Source: Lachnospiraceae bacterium
GTDB lineage: Bacteria; Bacillota; Clostridia; Lachnospirales; Lachnospiraceae
NCBI GenBank assembly: GCA_017526745.1
Contig: JAFXQX010000031.1
Span: forward strand, 31,692 to 95,691
Length of the DNA stretch: 64,000 nt
Direction of reading: 5' to 3'
Shown here in pieces: positions 18,338 through 25,804 of the stretch. The translations under genes and the position numbers were made by a program. The notes below the pieces were generated by a model that saw only the letters and a program-made list of their open reading frames with translations, did no database searches and had not been told where the DNA came from. Each line of letters starts with the position of its first letter. The first letter of the stretch is position 1.

Positions 18338-18736
18338 TCATAACTTAAAAGCAGCTCCGACAAAGAGTGCAATATCTCTTCCGGTATCATCGGTTACATC
18401 TACTTTTAATACCGCTGTGGTCTTACCATTCTTGATGCATTTGGCTCTTGCTATGAGCTTTTCTCCCTTAGGCGCAGACAGATAATTGATCGACACCTGC
18501 TGTGCCACGGAAAGACTGTGTATCTGATTGGCACATACGGCAAAGGCAAGGTCTGCCAGTGTAAAGATCGCACCACCCATCACTCCGCCGTATGCATTCT
18601 TATGTCCGTCATTTAAAATGACACTGCAGACGCTGTAGTCCTCTCCCATCTCATCAATGACCATCCCCGCATTTGTGGCAAAACGGTCATTCTTAAAGTG
18701 TTCCCGTGCCTCTTCGATCGTTGCAAATGTACCCAT
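18338..18736 (-). CDS. PaaI-type hotdog-fold thioesterase
   Basis: A 132-residue single hotdog domain. The segment AYGGVMGGAIFTLADLAFAV is the PaaI/YbgC-like catalytic helix region (G-G-x-hydrophobic-T-L-A-D). Such enzymes hydrolyse acyl-CoA thioesters. The substrate is unknown. An AAGGAAG ribosome site precedes the ATG. It lies 23 bases after the TarJ-like gene. Confidence 0.88.
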   Translation of the reverse strand: MGTFATIEEAREHFKNDRFATNAGMVIDEMGEDYSVCSVILNDGHKNAYGGVMGGAIFTLADLAFAVCANQIHSLSVAQQVSINYLSAPKGEKLIARAKCIKNGKTTAVLKVDVTDDTGRDIALFVGAAFKL

Positions 18737-18759
18737 CTGTTCTCTTCCTTTTGTCTTTA

Positions 18760-19839
18760 TTAATTGTCTTTACCGATGACCGCCATGACTTTGATATAGT
18801 CTTCGGTCTTATCGCGCATCAGTTCAAATCCCTTATATATATCTTCAAGGCCGTACCGCTGAGTGATCAGATCTGCCGGCCTGATGCTTCCTGATTCCAG
18901 TCGCTTCAAAACGTAATTCCAGTCATCATCTGCATTCTCTCCAAATGAGAACGATGAATTCCATGTGCCGATGATCCTCAGCTGATTGCGAAGTATCTTC
19001 CAGTAGACGTTCTTCTCAAACGTCATGTCGGAGTGAGGATTTCCGACGAAGCAGACAGACCCTCCCGGTGCCGCCACATCGACCGCAAGGCTTGCAACGG
19101 CATTGCTTCCGACGCACTCAAAGAACATATCCGCGCCGGCACCGTCAGTACGATCCATTATAAAATCATGAGCATCCGCTTTTTTGCTGTCGCAATAGTT
19201 TTCGGGCGGAATGCCAAGTGAGAACATTGTCTGCCTCTGGAATTCTTTATTGCCGATAACGAGCAGATTCTTATATCCGGCCTCGACCAGGAACATGACA
19301 AGAAGTGTTCCGATCGTGCCAAGCCCACAGACTGCTACTGTATTATTCTTCTGATCCTTGTCAGGATCGCACAGCGATCCTGACATAGCATGTACCGCAA
19401 CAGCCATCGGCTCAAGCATTGCAGCCGCTTCATATGACACATTGTCCGGAAGTTCTATAAGATTCTTTTGAGGAACTGCCACGTATTCGGCAAATCCTCC
19501 GTTCTGACGGGAACCTAAGTATCCGTAGTTCCTGCACATCTCGTACTTTTTCATGCGGCATGGTCCGCACTTCATACATGGGATAAGTGGAAATACTCCT
19601 ACGCGCTTGCCCTTCCACTCTCCTGATACATCACTTCCGACATCATCAACATATCCGGCAAATTCGTGACCGATAACAAGAGGCATATTGTGAGCTCCGT
19701 CGTTATATGCTCTCGGGATATCCGATCCGCATATACCGCACGCTCGTACTCTTACAAGAACCTCTCCCCCGCCGGGAAGAGGTCTTGCGATATCCTTATA
19801 TTCAAGTTTTCCTATGCTCTCAAGAACGAGTGCCTTCAT
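18760..19839 (-). CDS. Zinc-dependent alcohol dehydrogenase, TarJ-like (alditol-phosphate forming candidate)
   Basis: A medium-chain dehydrogenase of about 359 residues from the ATG at 19839, chosen over 19869 because AGGAGAACGC directly precedes it. The catalytic zinc site is CGICGSD with GHEFAG, and the structural zinc cysteines are CMKCGPCRMKKYEMC. A Rossmann motif GLGTIG follows. TarJ in this family reduces ribulose 5-phosphate to ribitol 5-phosphate with NADPH. The start overlaps the end of the TarI/IspD-like gene, and this pair is the CDP-ribitol module in Gram-positives. Sorbitol- or galactitol-phosphate dehydrogenase is the main alternative. Confidence 0.8.
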   Translation of the reverse strand: MKALVLESIGKLEYKDIARPLPGGGEVLVRVRACGICGSDIPRAYNDGAHNMPLVIGHEFAGYVDDVGSDVSGEWKGKRVGVFPLIPCMKCGPCRMKKYEMCRNYGYLGSRQNGGFAEYVAVPQKNLIELPDNVSYEAAAMLEPMAVAVHAMSGSLCDPDKDQKNNTVAVCGLGTIGTLLVMFLVEAGYKNLLVIGNKEFQRQTMFSLGIPPENYCDSKKADAHDFIMDRTDGAGADMFFECVGSNAVASLAVDVAAPGGSVCFVGNPHSDMTFEKNVYWKILRNQLRIIGTWNSSFSFGENADDDWNYVLKRLESGSIRPADLITQRYGLEDIYKGFELMRDKTEDYIKVMAVIGKDN

Positions 19840-20551
19840 GCGTTCTCCTGCTGTGTACAAACCTTTCAAGATCCGCAGCCGTTGTTATCTTATAGTTGTT
19901 CTCGTCGCCTTTAACAACCGAGACCGACAGTCCTGCCAGTATCGCCGGCTCAGACGAACCGTTTATCTTTAATATCTCATCGGGAAGGAGCCTCTCATTT
20001 GCGGCAAGATATTTTTCGAGCCTGTAGATTTCCGGTGCCTGTCCCGCATATACCATACTCCTGTCAAGAAGGCCCGTCACAGTTTTGCCGTCAGAGCACA
20101 AATACACAGTATCCTTCATCGGAAGCGCAGGCATAACACCGTCATGTCCGTCAAGTGCGCCAAGATAATCGGAAAGATGCGAAGCTGTAAGATTGGGCCT
20201 TGCCGCATCATGGATTATCACGGCCGGATCTTTTTTACGATCCTCTGACGAGCGTACATACTGTGCTATATCCCGAAGACCGGAGAGGATCGACAACTGG
20301 CGTGTTGCACCCGGTTTCGAGAATCCCGCAATCTTTGAGGTATCGATCTGTAAGCGCCTCAGTTCATGAAATATCATGTCATGCCATTTTTCATCGGCAA
20401 CGATAAAGATATCCGAAACATCGGGATGTGAAATGAACATATCAAGGCAGTATGTGATGAGCATCCTGCCATCCGACTGTATATACTGCTTGGGAACGTC
20501 TCCGCCGACCCTTGTTCCCGTGCCTCCTGATAATACAAGTGCTATTGCCAT
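19820..20551 (-). CDS. IspD/TarI-family cytidylyltransferase (probable CDP-alditol synthase)
   Basis: A 243-residue cytidylyltransferase. The nucleotide site LSGGTGTRVGGDVPKQY, the metal-binding IHDAARP and the C-terminal GDENNYKITTAADLE are shared by IspD (MEP pathway) and TarI (ribitol 5-phosphate cytidylyltransferase). Overlap with a TarJ-like dehydrogenase and the preceding pentulose-phosphate epimerase argue for CTP plus alditol-phosphate to CDP-alditol, rather than isoprenoid synthesis. The exact alditol cannot be read from sequence. Confidence 0.83.
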   Translation of the reverse strand: MAIALVLSGGTGTRVGGDVPKQYIQSDGRMLITYCLDMFISHPDVSDIFIVADEKWHDMIFHELRRLQIDTSKIAGFSKPGATRQLSILSGLRDIAQYVRSSEDRKKDPAVIIHDAARPNLTASHLSDYLGALDGHDGVMPALPMKDTVYLCSDGKTVTGLLDRSMVYAGQAPEIYRLEKYLAANERLLPDEILKINGSSEPAILAGLSVSVVKGDENNYKITTAADLERFVHSRRTHEGTRS

Positions 20552-20563
20552 GATATTTACCGG

Positions 20564-21226
20564 TCAGTCAACATATGATCTGATTCTATCGATCGTCTCT
20601 TTGTATGGTGTCTTCTGCCCGAACAGAAGCGTTGTGCCGAGTACAAATCCTCTGACACCTTTGGGTGCAAACTCCTGTATCTTGTCGATCGAACATGCAC
20701 CGTCCCAGTATGCGGAAAACCCTATCTCTTTCTGAAGCGGAAGAAGCTTGTCATATTTCTTGGAAACATACGGCAGGTACATCTGGCCGGCGTTTCCGGG
20801 ATTTACCGACATCACCAGCACCTTTTTTACGATCTGGAGCATCTCTACAACAGTCTCAACGCTTGTTCCAGGATTGATGGCGATCCCCGGTATCATGCCT
20901 GCGTTGATTATCTTCTGAAGTGTCGTGGACGGATGATACTCCGCTTCGGGATGGATATAAACCGTGTCCCCTGGGCGAAGCCTGTTGAGGAATAAATGAA
21001 TGTTATTATTGGGGTGTTCGATCATCAGATGAACGTCAAGCGGCTTTTGGGTAGCGCTTGCAATAAATGCCATATCATTTATTGACATGGCAAAGTTCGG
21101 AACATAACGTCCGTCCATTATATCTATGTGGAACGAATCGATCCCGGCTTCATCAAGCGTCTTAACCTCTCTGTCAAGATGTCCGTAGTCGGCACACATC
21201 ATTGATGCGCAAAGTTCATAATACAT
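20564..21226 (-). CDS. Ribulose-phosphate 3-epimerase-like protein
   Basis: A TIM-barrel epimerase of about 220 residues. The ATG at 21226 (MYYELCASMM) is preferred because GGAGAGGG lies just upstream. Catalytic positions are kept: His and Asp in FHIDIMDGRYVPN, His in DVHLMI and Asp in WDG. The normal phosphate loop VNPGFGGQ reads VNPGNAGQ and the C-terminal GGxx loop is altered. It is therefore a diverged paralogue, not the housekeeping Rpe. It may set the pentulose- or hexulose-phosphate stereochemistry for the TarJ/TarI-like pair. Confidence 0.82.
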   Translation of the reverse strand: MYYELCASMMCADYGHLDREVKTLDEAGIDSFHIDIMDGRYVPNFAMSINDMAFIASATQKPLDVHLMIEHPNNNIHLFLNRLRPGDTVYIHPEAEYHPSTTLQKIINAGMIPGIAINPGTSVETVVEMLQIVKKVLVMSVNPGNAGQMYLPYVSKKYDKLLPLQKEIGFSAYWDGACSIDKIQEFAPKGVRGFVLGTTLLFGQKTPYKETIDRIRSYVD

Positions 21227-21253
21227 AGCACCCTCTCCAAATCCCAGATTCAT

Positions 21254-22456
21254 TCAGTCTGTCTGACCCGACAGTATCATATCGACTATCTCTCTTACCA
21301 CACCTTCTCCGCCTTTTGCTTTGGTCACGATCTTACATGATGATCTTACCTTCTCATTTGCATCGGCCGGGCAGCAGCCAAGTCCCGCAAGTTCCAACGC
21401 ATCGATATCGGCAAGATCATCCCCGACATAGACTACTTCATCGGGATCGACCTTGTATGTTGCGCATAAACGGCTGATCGTTGCAGCCTTCTCCGTACAC
21501 CCGGGGGCAAGCACATCGATCTTTAACTTCTCACAGCGGCGTTTATTAAGGGCCATATCCTCACCGGTTATCACTCCGGTAATGATACCGTTCTCGCGGA
21601 GCAGACGGAATGCAACACCGTCACGTGTATTAAACTTCTTGAGCTCATCGCCTTTCTCGGAATAGTACATCCCGCCGTCCGTAAGAACGCCGTCGCAGTC
21701 GGTAAGAAACATTTTGTATTTAGTCTTCTTATTCTTCGAAGCCTTAACGGCCGGCTGACCTTTTGCGGCATTATCACGCTTTGTCATGATCGCATCGGTG
21801 ACTGTCCAGTCATCGGGCTCATCGATCTCAAAGTATGTATCCTCGCTCATGAGCGAGACTCTGATATTTCCGGAAAGACGGTTCTTCGTTTCAAGAAGTG
21901 CTTTGCGGCTCGTTATATAAAATGCCCCGTTCTCTACATAGTATTCGTCAAATTCCTGGCGCCGGGGCCTGTTGTAAACATCATAGTTTTTTGCGCACGC
22001 ATTTCCTTCGTCGTCGATCTCCCATATGAACCTTTTCTGTGGAACAACGGAAAGTACCGAATCGGTTCCGTTTGATGAAAAGATATTGAATCCGTTATCA
22101 AGATCGGCTCCGGTAAGAAGCGGTGAGGTAGCCTGGATAAGAACTATATTGTCAAACCGGTGAGCCTTTGCGAACTCGATCATCGCAGATTCAGTGGATG
22201 CGTTGTCCGTTGCGGACTCCTCCGATCTGTCGATCACGCTGACTCTTTTAAATCTTTCAGGCTCCTTTGCGCAGAACTTCTCGACGGTCTTTTTGATCTT
22301 CGCACTGTCTGTTGCAACAAATACCTTGTCTATAGCCGTGCAGTCGCTGGCCGCAGCAACGGTCCAATATACGAGCGGTTTGCCGTGTATCTCTTTAATG
22401 TTTTTGAGCGGGATGGATTTGCTGCCTCCCCTTACCGGGATAAAAGCTACGTTCAT
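21254..22456 (-). CDS. CMP-nonulosonate cytidylyltransferase fused to KdsC-like HAD phosphatase
   Basis: Residues 1 to about 225 are a NeuA-type CMP-sugar synthetase (AFIPVRGGSKSIPLKNI, then VFVATDSAKI and LIQATSPLL). Residues about 245-400 are a KdsC-type HAD phosphatase with nucleophile motif FLTDCDGVLTDGG and VYVGDDLADIDAL. The combination suggests that a 9-phosphorylated nonulosonate from the adjacent synthase is dephosphorylated and then activated to CMP-sugar. The gene starts two bases after the NeuB-like gene. Product identity (KDN, Neu5Ac, legionaminate or other) is open. Confidence 0.88.
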   Translation of the reverse strand: MNVAFIPVRGGSKSIPLKNIKEIHGKPLVYWTVAAASDCTAIDKVFVATDSAKIKKTVEKFCAKEPERFKRVSVIDRSEESATDNASTESAMIEFAKAHRFDNIVLIQATSPLLTGADLDNGFNIFSSNGTDSVLSVVPQKRFIWEIDDEGNACAKNYDVYNRPRRQEFDEYYVENGAFYITSRKALLETKNRLSGNIRVSLMSEDTYFEIDEPDDWTVTDAIMTKRDNAAKGQPAVKASKNKKTKYKMFLTDCDGVLTDGGMYYSEKGDELKKFNTRDGVAFRLLRENGIITGVITGEDMALNKRRCEKLKIDVLAPGCTEKAATISRLCATYKVDPDEVVYVGDDLADIDALELAGLGCCPADANEKVRSSCKIVTKAKGGEGVVREIVDMILSGQTD

Positions 22457-22457
22457 G

Positions 22458-23330
22458 TCATTTTTTCCTGTATTTGAGTTTCTCTCTCTGGACCTTCTCT
22501 ATGGGGAGCACTTCCTCGGATTTATAAGTGAGCGCTTCACGAGTCGTTTCAAGATTTCTCTTAAGCCTTCTGATCCCGTCAGGCTCAAGAGATGCCGCAT
22601 GATCCGTTCCCTTGAATGTTCTGTCAAGCGTATAGTGTCTCTCAAACACTGATGCACCGAGTGTATATGCCGCAACATCGATGGCGATTCCCAGATGGTG
22701 TCCGGAAAATCCTATCGCTTTGACTCTGTCCTCATATGCTTCGCGCATCCTGGTTATCTCCAGAAGACATACATCCTTGAACGGAACTGGATATCCGGAT
22801 GTGCAGTTAAACAGTACCAGATCCTTTGCTCTGCCGCGTTCCTCGAAGAACTTTACTATCTGCTCTTCCTCTTCGCGGGTCGTCATGCCGAACGACAACT
22901 GTATCTCTTTGTCATAGTTCTCGCAGATGTATCCGAGCATCTCAAAGTTTGTATTGCACGCACTCGGGATCTTGATGAACTTCGGGGAAATGGATACGAT
23001 CTCTTTCGCACTGGTCATGTCCCATACGGATGTGGAATATGTGATGCCGGATTCCTCGCACCATTTCTTCAGCTGTTTATGCTGGTCAAGATCGAATTCC
23101 AGGAATTCCCTGTGTGCTCCATATGTATCGCCGTATGAATTGTACGGCACCGGATGAGGTGCATCATACTGCTCCTTGGTGAGAAGCTCCTTCGGGCACC
23201 GCTTCTGAAACTTGATCGCATCAGCTTTGCAGAACATCGCTGCGGTAACGATAAGCTCATGGGCAACATCCATGCTCCCCATATGATTACATCCGGCTTC
23301 GGCTATGACATAAGGGTCTTTGTATTCCAT
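22458..23330 (-). CDS. NeuB-family nonulosonate synthase lacking the SAF domain
   Basis: NeuB enzymes condense phosphoenolpyruvate with a hexose to make nine-carbon acids. The TIM barrel is complete (YVIAEAGCNHMGSMDVAHEL at the N-terminus, AIKFQKR, FIKIPSACNTNF, and GFSGHHLGIAIDVAAYTLGA near the end). The protein stops at 290 residues, just after the linker, and has no C-terminal antifreeze-like SAF domain; the next gene begins two bases later, so it is not a frameshift. GGAGG precedes the ATG. The substrate is unknown. Confidence 0.88.
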   Translation of the reverse strand: MEYKDPYVIAEAGCNHMGSMDVAHELIVTAAMFCKADAIKFQKRCPKELLTKEQYDAPHPVPYNSYGDTYGAHREFLEFDLDQHKQLKKWCEESGITYSTSVWDMTSAKEIVSISPKFIKIPSACNTNFEMLGYICENYDKEIQLSFGMTTREEEEQIVKFFEERGRAKDLVLFNCTSGYPVPFKDVCLLEITRMREAYEDRVKAIGFSGHHLGIAIDVAAYTLGASVFERHYTLDRTFKGTDHAASLEPDGIRRLKRNLETTREALTYKSEEVLPIEKVQREKLKYRKK

Positions 23331-23384
23331 TCCCTGCCACCTCCTTGCATAATTACCTTAACTTTACCACATTTACGGCAATTT

Positions 23385-24554
23385 TCATACTGTTATCCCC
23401 GATATGGCGAAGATCTTTCCGAGCTGTTTCTCATATGAGAAAAGCTCCTTCGTTTTGTTATGTCCTGACTGTGCGATCCGCTTCCTGAGATCATCATGTG
23501 AAATGTAATAAACAGCCTTTTCAAGTGCATCCTCCAGGCTTTCATACATGACGACATCCTCGCCGTTTACGAAGTTCTCTGCGATCTCCGGCTGGTAATT
23601 GGATAATAAGAATCCTCCCGCACCCAGGATATCCATAACCCGAAGCGGAATACCGGACTGTGATATCTTGAGTGTGATATTCAGATTGATCGAGCTTGCC
23701 TTGAACACCTTCGTCATCTGTCCGTAATAATCACATGACCCCATGAACTTCACGTTCTGAAGAAGATCACACTTCTCCCACGAATAGACATTTACATTCA
23801 TACGTTTGGCCAGAAGATTTAAAAGGACCAGTCGGTCTGTTTTTGTTATCTGAGCTGCTACAGCATAGGCAAGAGCTTCTCTTGGCAGCACGAACTGAGT
23901 ATCAGGCTGCAGGACCTTAAAATGGTCATTGATCCTTTTCATCAGATCATCGGTCAGGAGTTCTTCCGCAAACCAGTATCCGAACACTTTCGACTGTGCG
24001 GCAACGACCGCATCTATATAACCTTTGCAGCGATCATCCATAAGTTCCCTGTACTGAGGGAACATTGAATCATACATCTTTCCGACAAACGAAACATCCG
24101 CAGCATACATTGCCTGCTCCTGCTTCGTAGGCTTTATCGTCTCAAGCCTTTCGCAGTTTACAGCAAGAGGCATATGATACACATTCGAAAAGCCCATCTT
24201 CCTGTATCCTTCCATCTGGATACGGTCAAACAGGAACACGAAGTTTCCGGGCAGTCCCAGAGTCTTTTCTATGTCGGGAACATCAAGGGGATTGTCATAG
24301 CTCCATGAAATGTAAGGAAGGCTGCAGTCATGGCAGCAAACGGCCACAAGCGGAAAATAGTTTACCGAAAATACAGCATCATATGTTTCTTCCTTCAGGA
24401 TCTTCGTAAAGCGATTTACAAAGAACTCATCCTCATTCTTATCATTAAACTGGTAAGATACGGTCCTGTACGTAACACCTTTTTCGGTAAACGATCCGGT
24501 TATATCATCATATGTGAACGTTCCGGCAGCCCACTCAAATATCAGGAGTTTCAC
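23385..24554 (-). CDS. CgeB-like GT-B glycosyltransferase (DUF3880 type)
   Basis: A 389-residue protein with a two-domain GT-B layout. The N-terminal half has the DUF3880-like phrase DAVFSVNYFPLVAVCCHDCS and ISWSYDNP. The C-terminal half has a glycosyltransferase group 1-like block with INLNITLKISQSGIPLRVMD, GGFLLSNYQPEI and GEDVVMYES. Two homologues lie in this window at 29210 and 36151. It overlaps the preceding small gene by ATGA. It probably adds a sugar to the flagellar glycan, but donor and acceptor are not visible. Confidence 0.82.
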   Translation of the reverse strand: MKLLIFEWAAGTFTYDDITGSFTEKGVTYRTVSYQFNDKNEDEFFVNRFTKILKEETYDAVFSVNYFPLVAVCCHDCSLPYISWSYDNPLDVPDIEKTLGLPGNFVFLFDRIQMEGYRKMGFSNVYHMPLAVNCERLETIKPTKQEQAMYAADVSFVGKMYDSMFPQYRELMDDRCKGYIDAVVAAQSKVFGYWFAEELLTDDLMKRINDHFKVLQPDTQFVLPREALAYAVAAQITKTDRLVLLNLLAKRMNVNVYSWEKCDLLQNVKFMGSCDYYGQMTKVFKASSINLNITLKISQSGIPLRVMDILGAGGFLLSNYQPEIAENFVNGEDVVMYESLEDALEKAVYYISHDDLRKRIAQSGHNKTKELFSYEKQLGKIFAISGITV

Positions 24555-25039
24555 AGCATTGCCTCCTTCTTAAAATCGTCCCACCAGCGTTTGATGTTTT
24601 CGATATTTTCTGTCCGCTCTTTGTCATCAGCCGGCTTGTAACTGATCGGAACAAACTCTTCGATATTGGGAACTTCCGGATATCCGGCCCGGGCAGTTTC
24701 TGCGCCGCTTCCGTTTGGAATGTATGTGAACATCGACAGATTCTGGCGCGCCTTTAGGCTGCGGCCGTAATGATCCGGTTTGTGAAACAGGATGTGTGCA
24801 AACCTTGCATAGATGTTGTTAAGCGATAGTGAATCGTTTCCCGTCCGAAGCAGGTGCCCGGCAAGATCGAAAGTGATGATGACATCCGGAGCCATCTTTT
24901 CGATCTCGTAATATCTCATCCCGAGATTGGTACCGTCTCCCATATCGATAACATCACCACCGGTAACACAGACAAAATCATCGGCAAGGCTTTTGTGGTA
25001 ATTGTATTCTTTTGAGTTGATCAGATATATAACCTTCAT
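24551..25039 (-). CDS. Small protein resembling the N-terminal half of a CgeB-like glycosyltransferase
   Basis: This 162-residue protein is not confidently recognised. It has an alternating alpha/beta pattern, the phrase DVIITFDLAGHLL, and a C-terminal NIENIKRWWDDFKKE helix. Its start (MKVIYLINSKEYNYH) and the central ITFDLAG segment resemble the N-terminal domains of neighbouring CgeB-like transferases, but no donor-binding half follows. It is first gene of the operon and overlaps the next gene by four bases. It could be a partner subunit or a degenerate transferase. Confidence 0.6.
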   Translation of the reverse strand: MKVIYLINSKEYNYHKSLADDFVCVTGGDVIDMGDGTNLGMRYYEIEKMAPDVIITFDLAGHLLRTGNDSLSLNNIYARFAHILFHKPDHYGRSLKARQNLSMFTYIPNGSGAETARAGYPEVPNIEEFVPISYKPADDKERTENIENIKRWWDDFKKEAML

Positions 25040-25323
25040 GAATCATAGTTTAACATTTTTTTCCAAAGACTGTTATTATTTTGTACATGATTAACAAAAA
25101 ACACTTTCTGATGACAATTATAGATACAACATTTTGTGAACTATTCACAGACATTGATTTTCTGTTAAAATCGTCTTCCATTTCTTCTCCTCTGGTGATA
25201 CACTATCTTCACACTGCAGATAACTTCTGCCGAATTATGGTTTGCATACATTTCTACAGCATATAATTTCGTTTCTGCTTTCATCTTAAGAATCTATGCT
25301 TACCCGTTTACAAACATTAACCT
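25040..25323. other. AT-rich intergenic region between divergent genes
   Basis: This stretch separates the minus-strand sugar operon from the plus-strand coiled-coil gene. Codon pattern and low complexity give no support for the short open frames in it. A TATAAT lies at 25262-25267 on the plus strand, with no good -35. Nothing else was recognised. Confidence 0.5.
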
Positions 25324-25366
25324 AAGCAGGATTCTTATGATGGAGTAACAATAATGATTCCTGCTT
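25324..25366 (+). promoter_or_regulatory. Inverted repeat upstream of the coiled-coil gene
   Basis: AAGCAGGATTC (25324-25334) and GATTCCTGCTT (25356-25366) are inverted copies with one mismatch, separated by 21 bases. The right arm ends 11 bases before the ribosome site. It could be an operator or a leader RNA hairpin; there is no strong T-run, so a terminator is unlikely. Confidence 0.5.
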
Positions 25367-25390
25367 GCCACATTGCAAAGGAGGGATATG

Positions 25391-25786
25391 ATGAATACCG
25401 GTAAAGAGATTATGCGTAATATGCATGAAGGAGAATTGGATATGGGAAACACGAAGAAACTCATGGACATGATGCAGAAGGGATTTGATCGCTTGGACAA
25501 GAGGATGGACAAAATGGATAAGAGGATGAACAAAATGGATAAGAGGATGGACACCATTGACAAGCGACTGGTCAATCTCGAACACACAACAAAAGATATT
25601 CAATTGACTATCGAGAATGAGATAAGGCCAAACATACAGACTATAGCAGAAGGACATTTGGATCTGAATCGAAAGCTCGATGAAGCCTTAAAAGTTGAGA
25701 ATGAGAAGGAAATAATGAAGATTCACCTAACGCACCTGGAAAATGAGGTCCGCCGGATCAAGGAAAAGCAGGGCGAACCCGCATAA
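25391..25786 (+). CDS. Small coiled-coil protein with heptad DNA repeats
   Basis: No known function. The start is placed at ATG 25391, five bases after AAGGAGGG; an ATG directly before it is possible. The protein is about 132 residues, almost all charged helix. A block of perfect heptads (MDKMDKRMNKMDKRMDTI) predicts a parallel coiled coil. The DNA behind it is 21-bp tandem copies at 25496-25579. There is no signal peptide or membrane segment. It may be an oligomerisation or tether protein. It is alone on the plus strand between two minus-strand clusters. Confidence 0.75.
   Translation: MNTGKEIMRNMHEGELDMGNTKKLMDMMQKGFDRLDKRMDKMDKRMNKMDKRMDTIDKRLVNLEHTTKDIQLTIENEIRPNIQTIAEGHLDLNRKLDEALKVENEKEIMKIHLTHLENEVRRIKEKQGEPA
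25496..25579 (+). repeat. 21-bp in-frame tandem repeat (about four units)
   Basis: Units start at 25496, 25517, 25538 and 25559. The first two differ at only two positions, the third diverges at its end and the fourth is degenerate. Each unit encodes one heptad of the coiled coil, so gain or loss of units keeps the frame. Confidence 0.85.
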
Positions 25787-25804
25787 GCAAATTGACCTTC
25801 AAAT

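Noticed and set aside
18760..20551. Reading the TarI-like gene as the MEP-pathway ispD
   Set aside because: Possible by domain, but its overlap with a TarJ-like dehydrogenase and the nearby epimerase favour a CDP-alditol role; kept open in the evidence.
25081..25266. 61-residue plus-strand open frame in the AT-rich gap
   Set aside because: No ribosome site, hydrophobic low-complexity translation and no family likeness; overlaps the probable promoter region of the coiled-coil gene.
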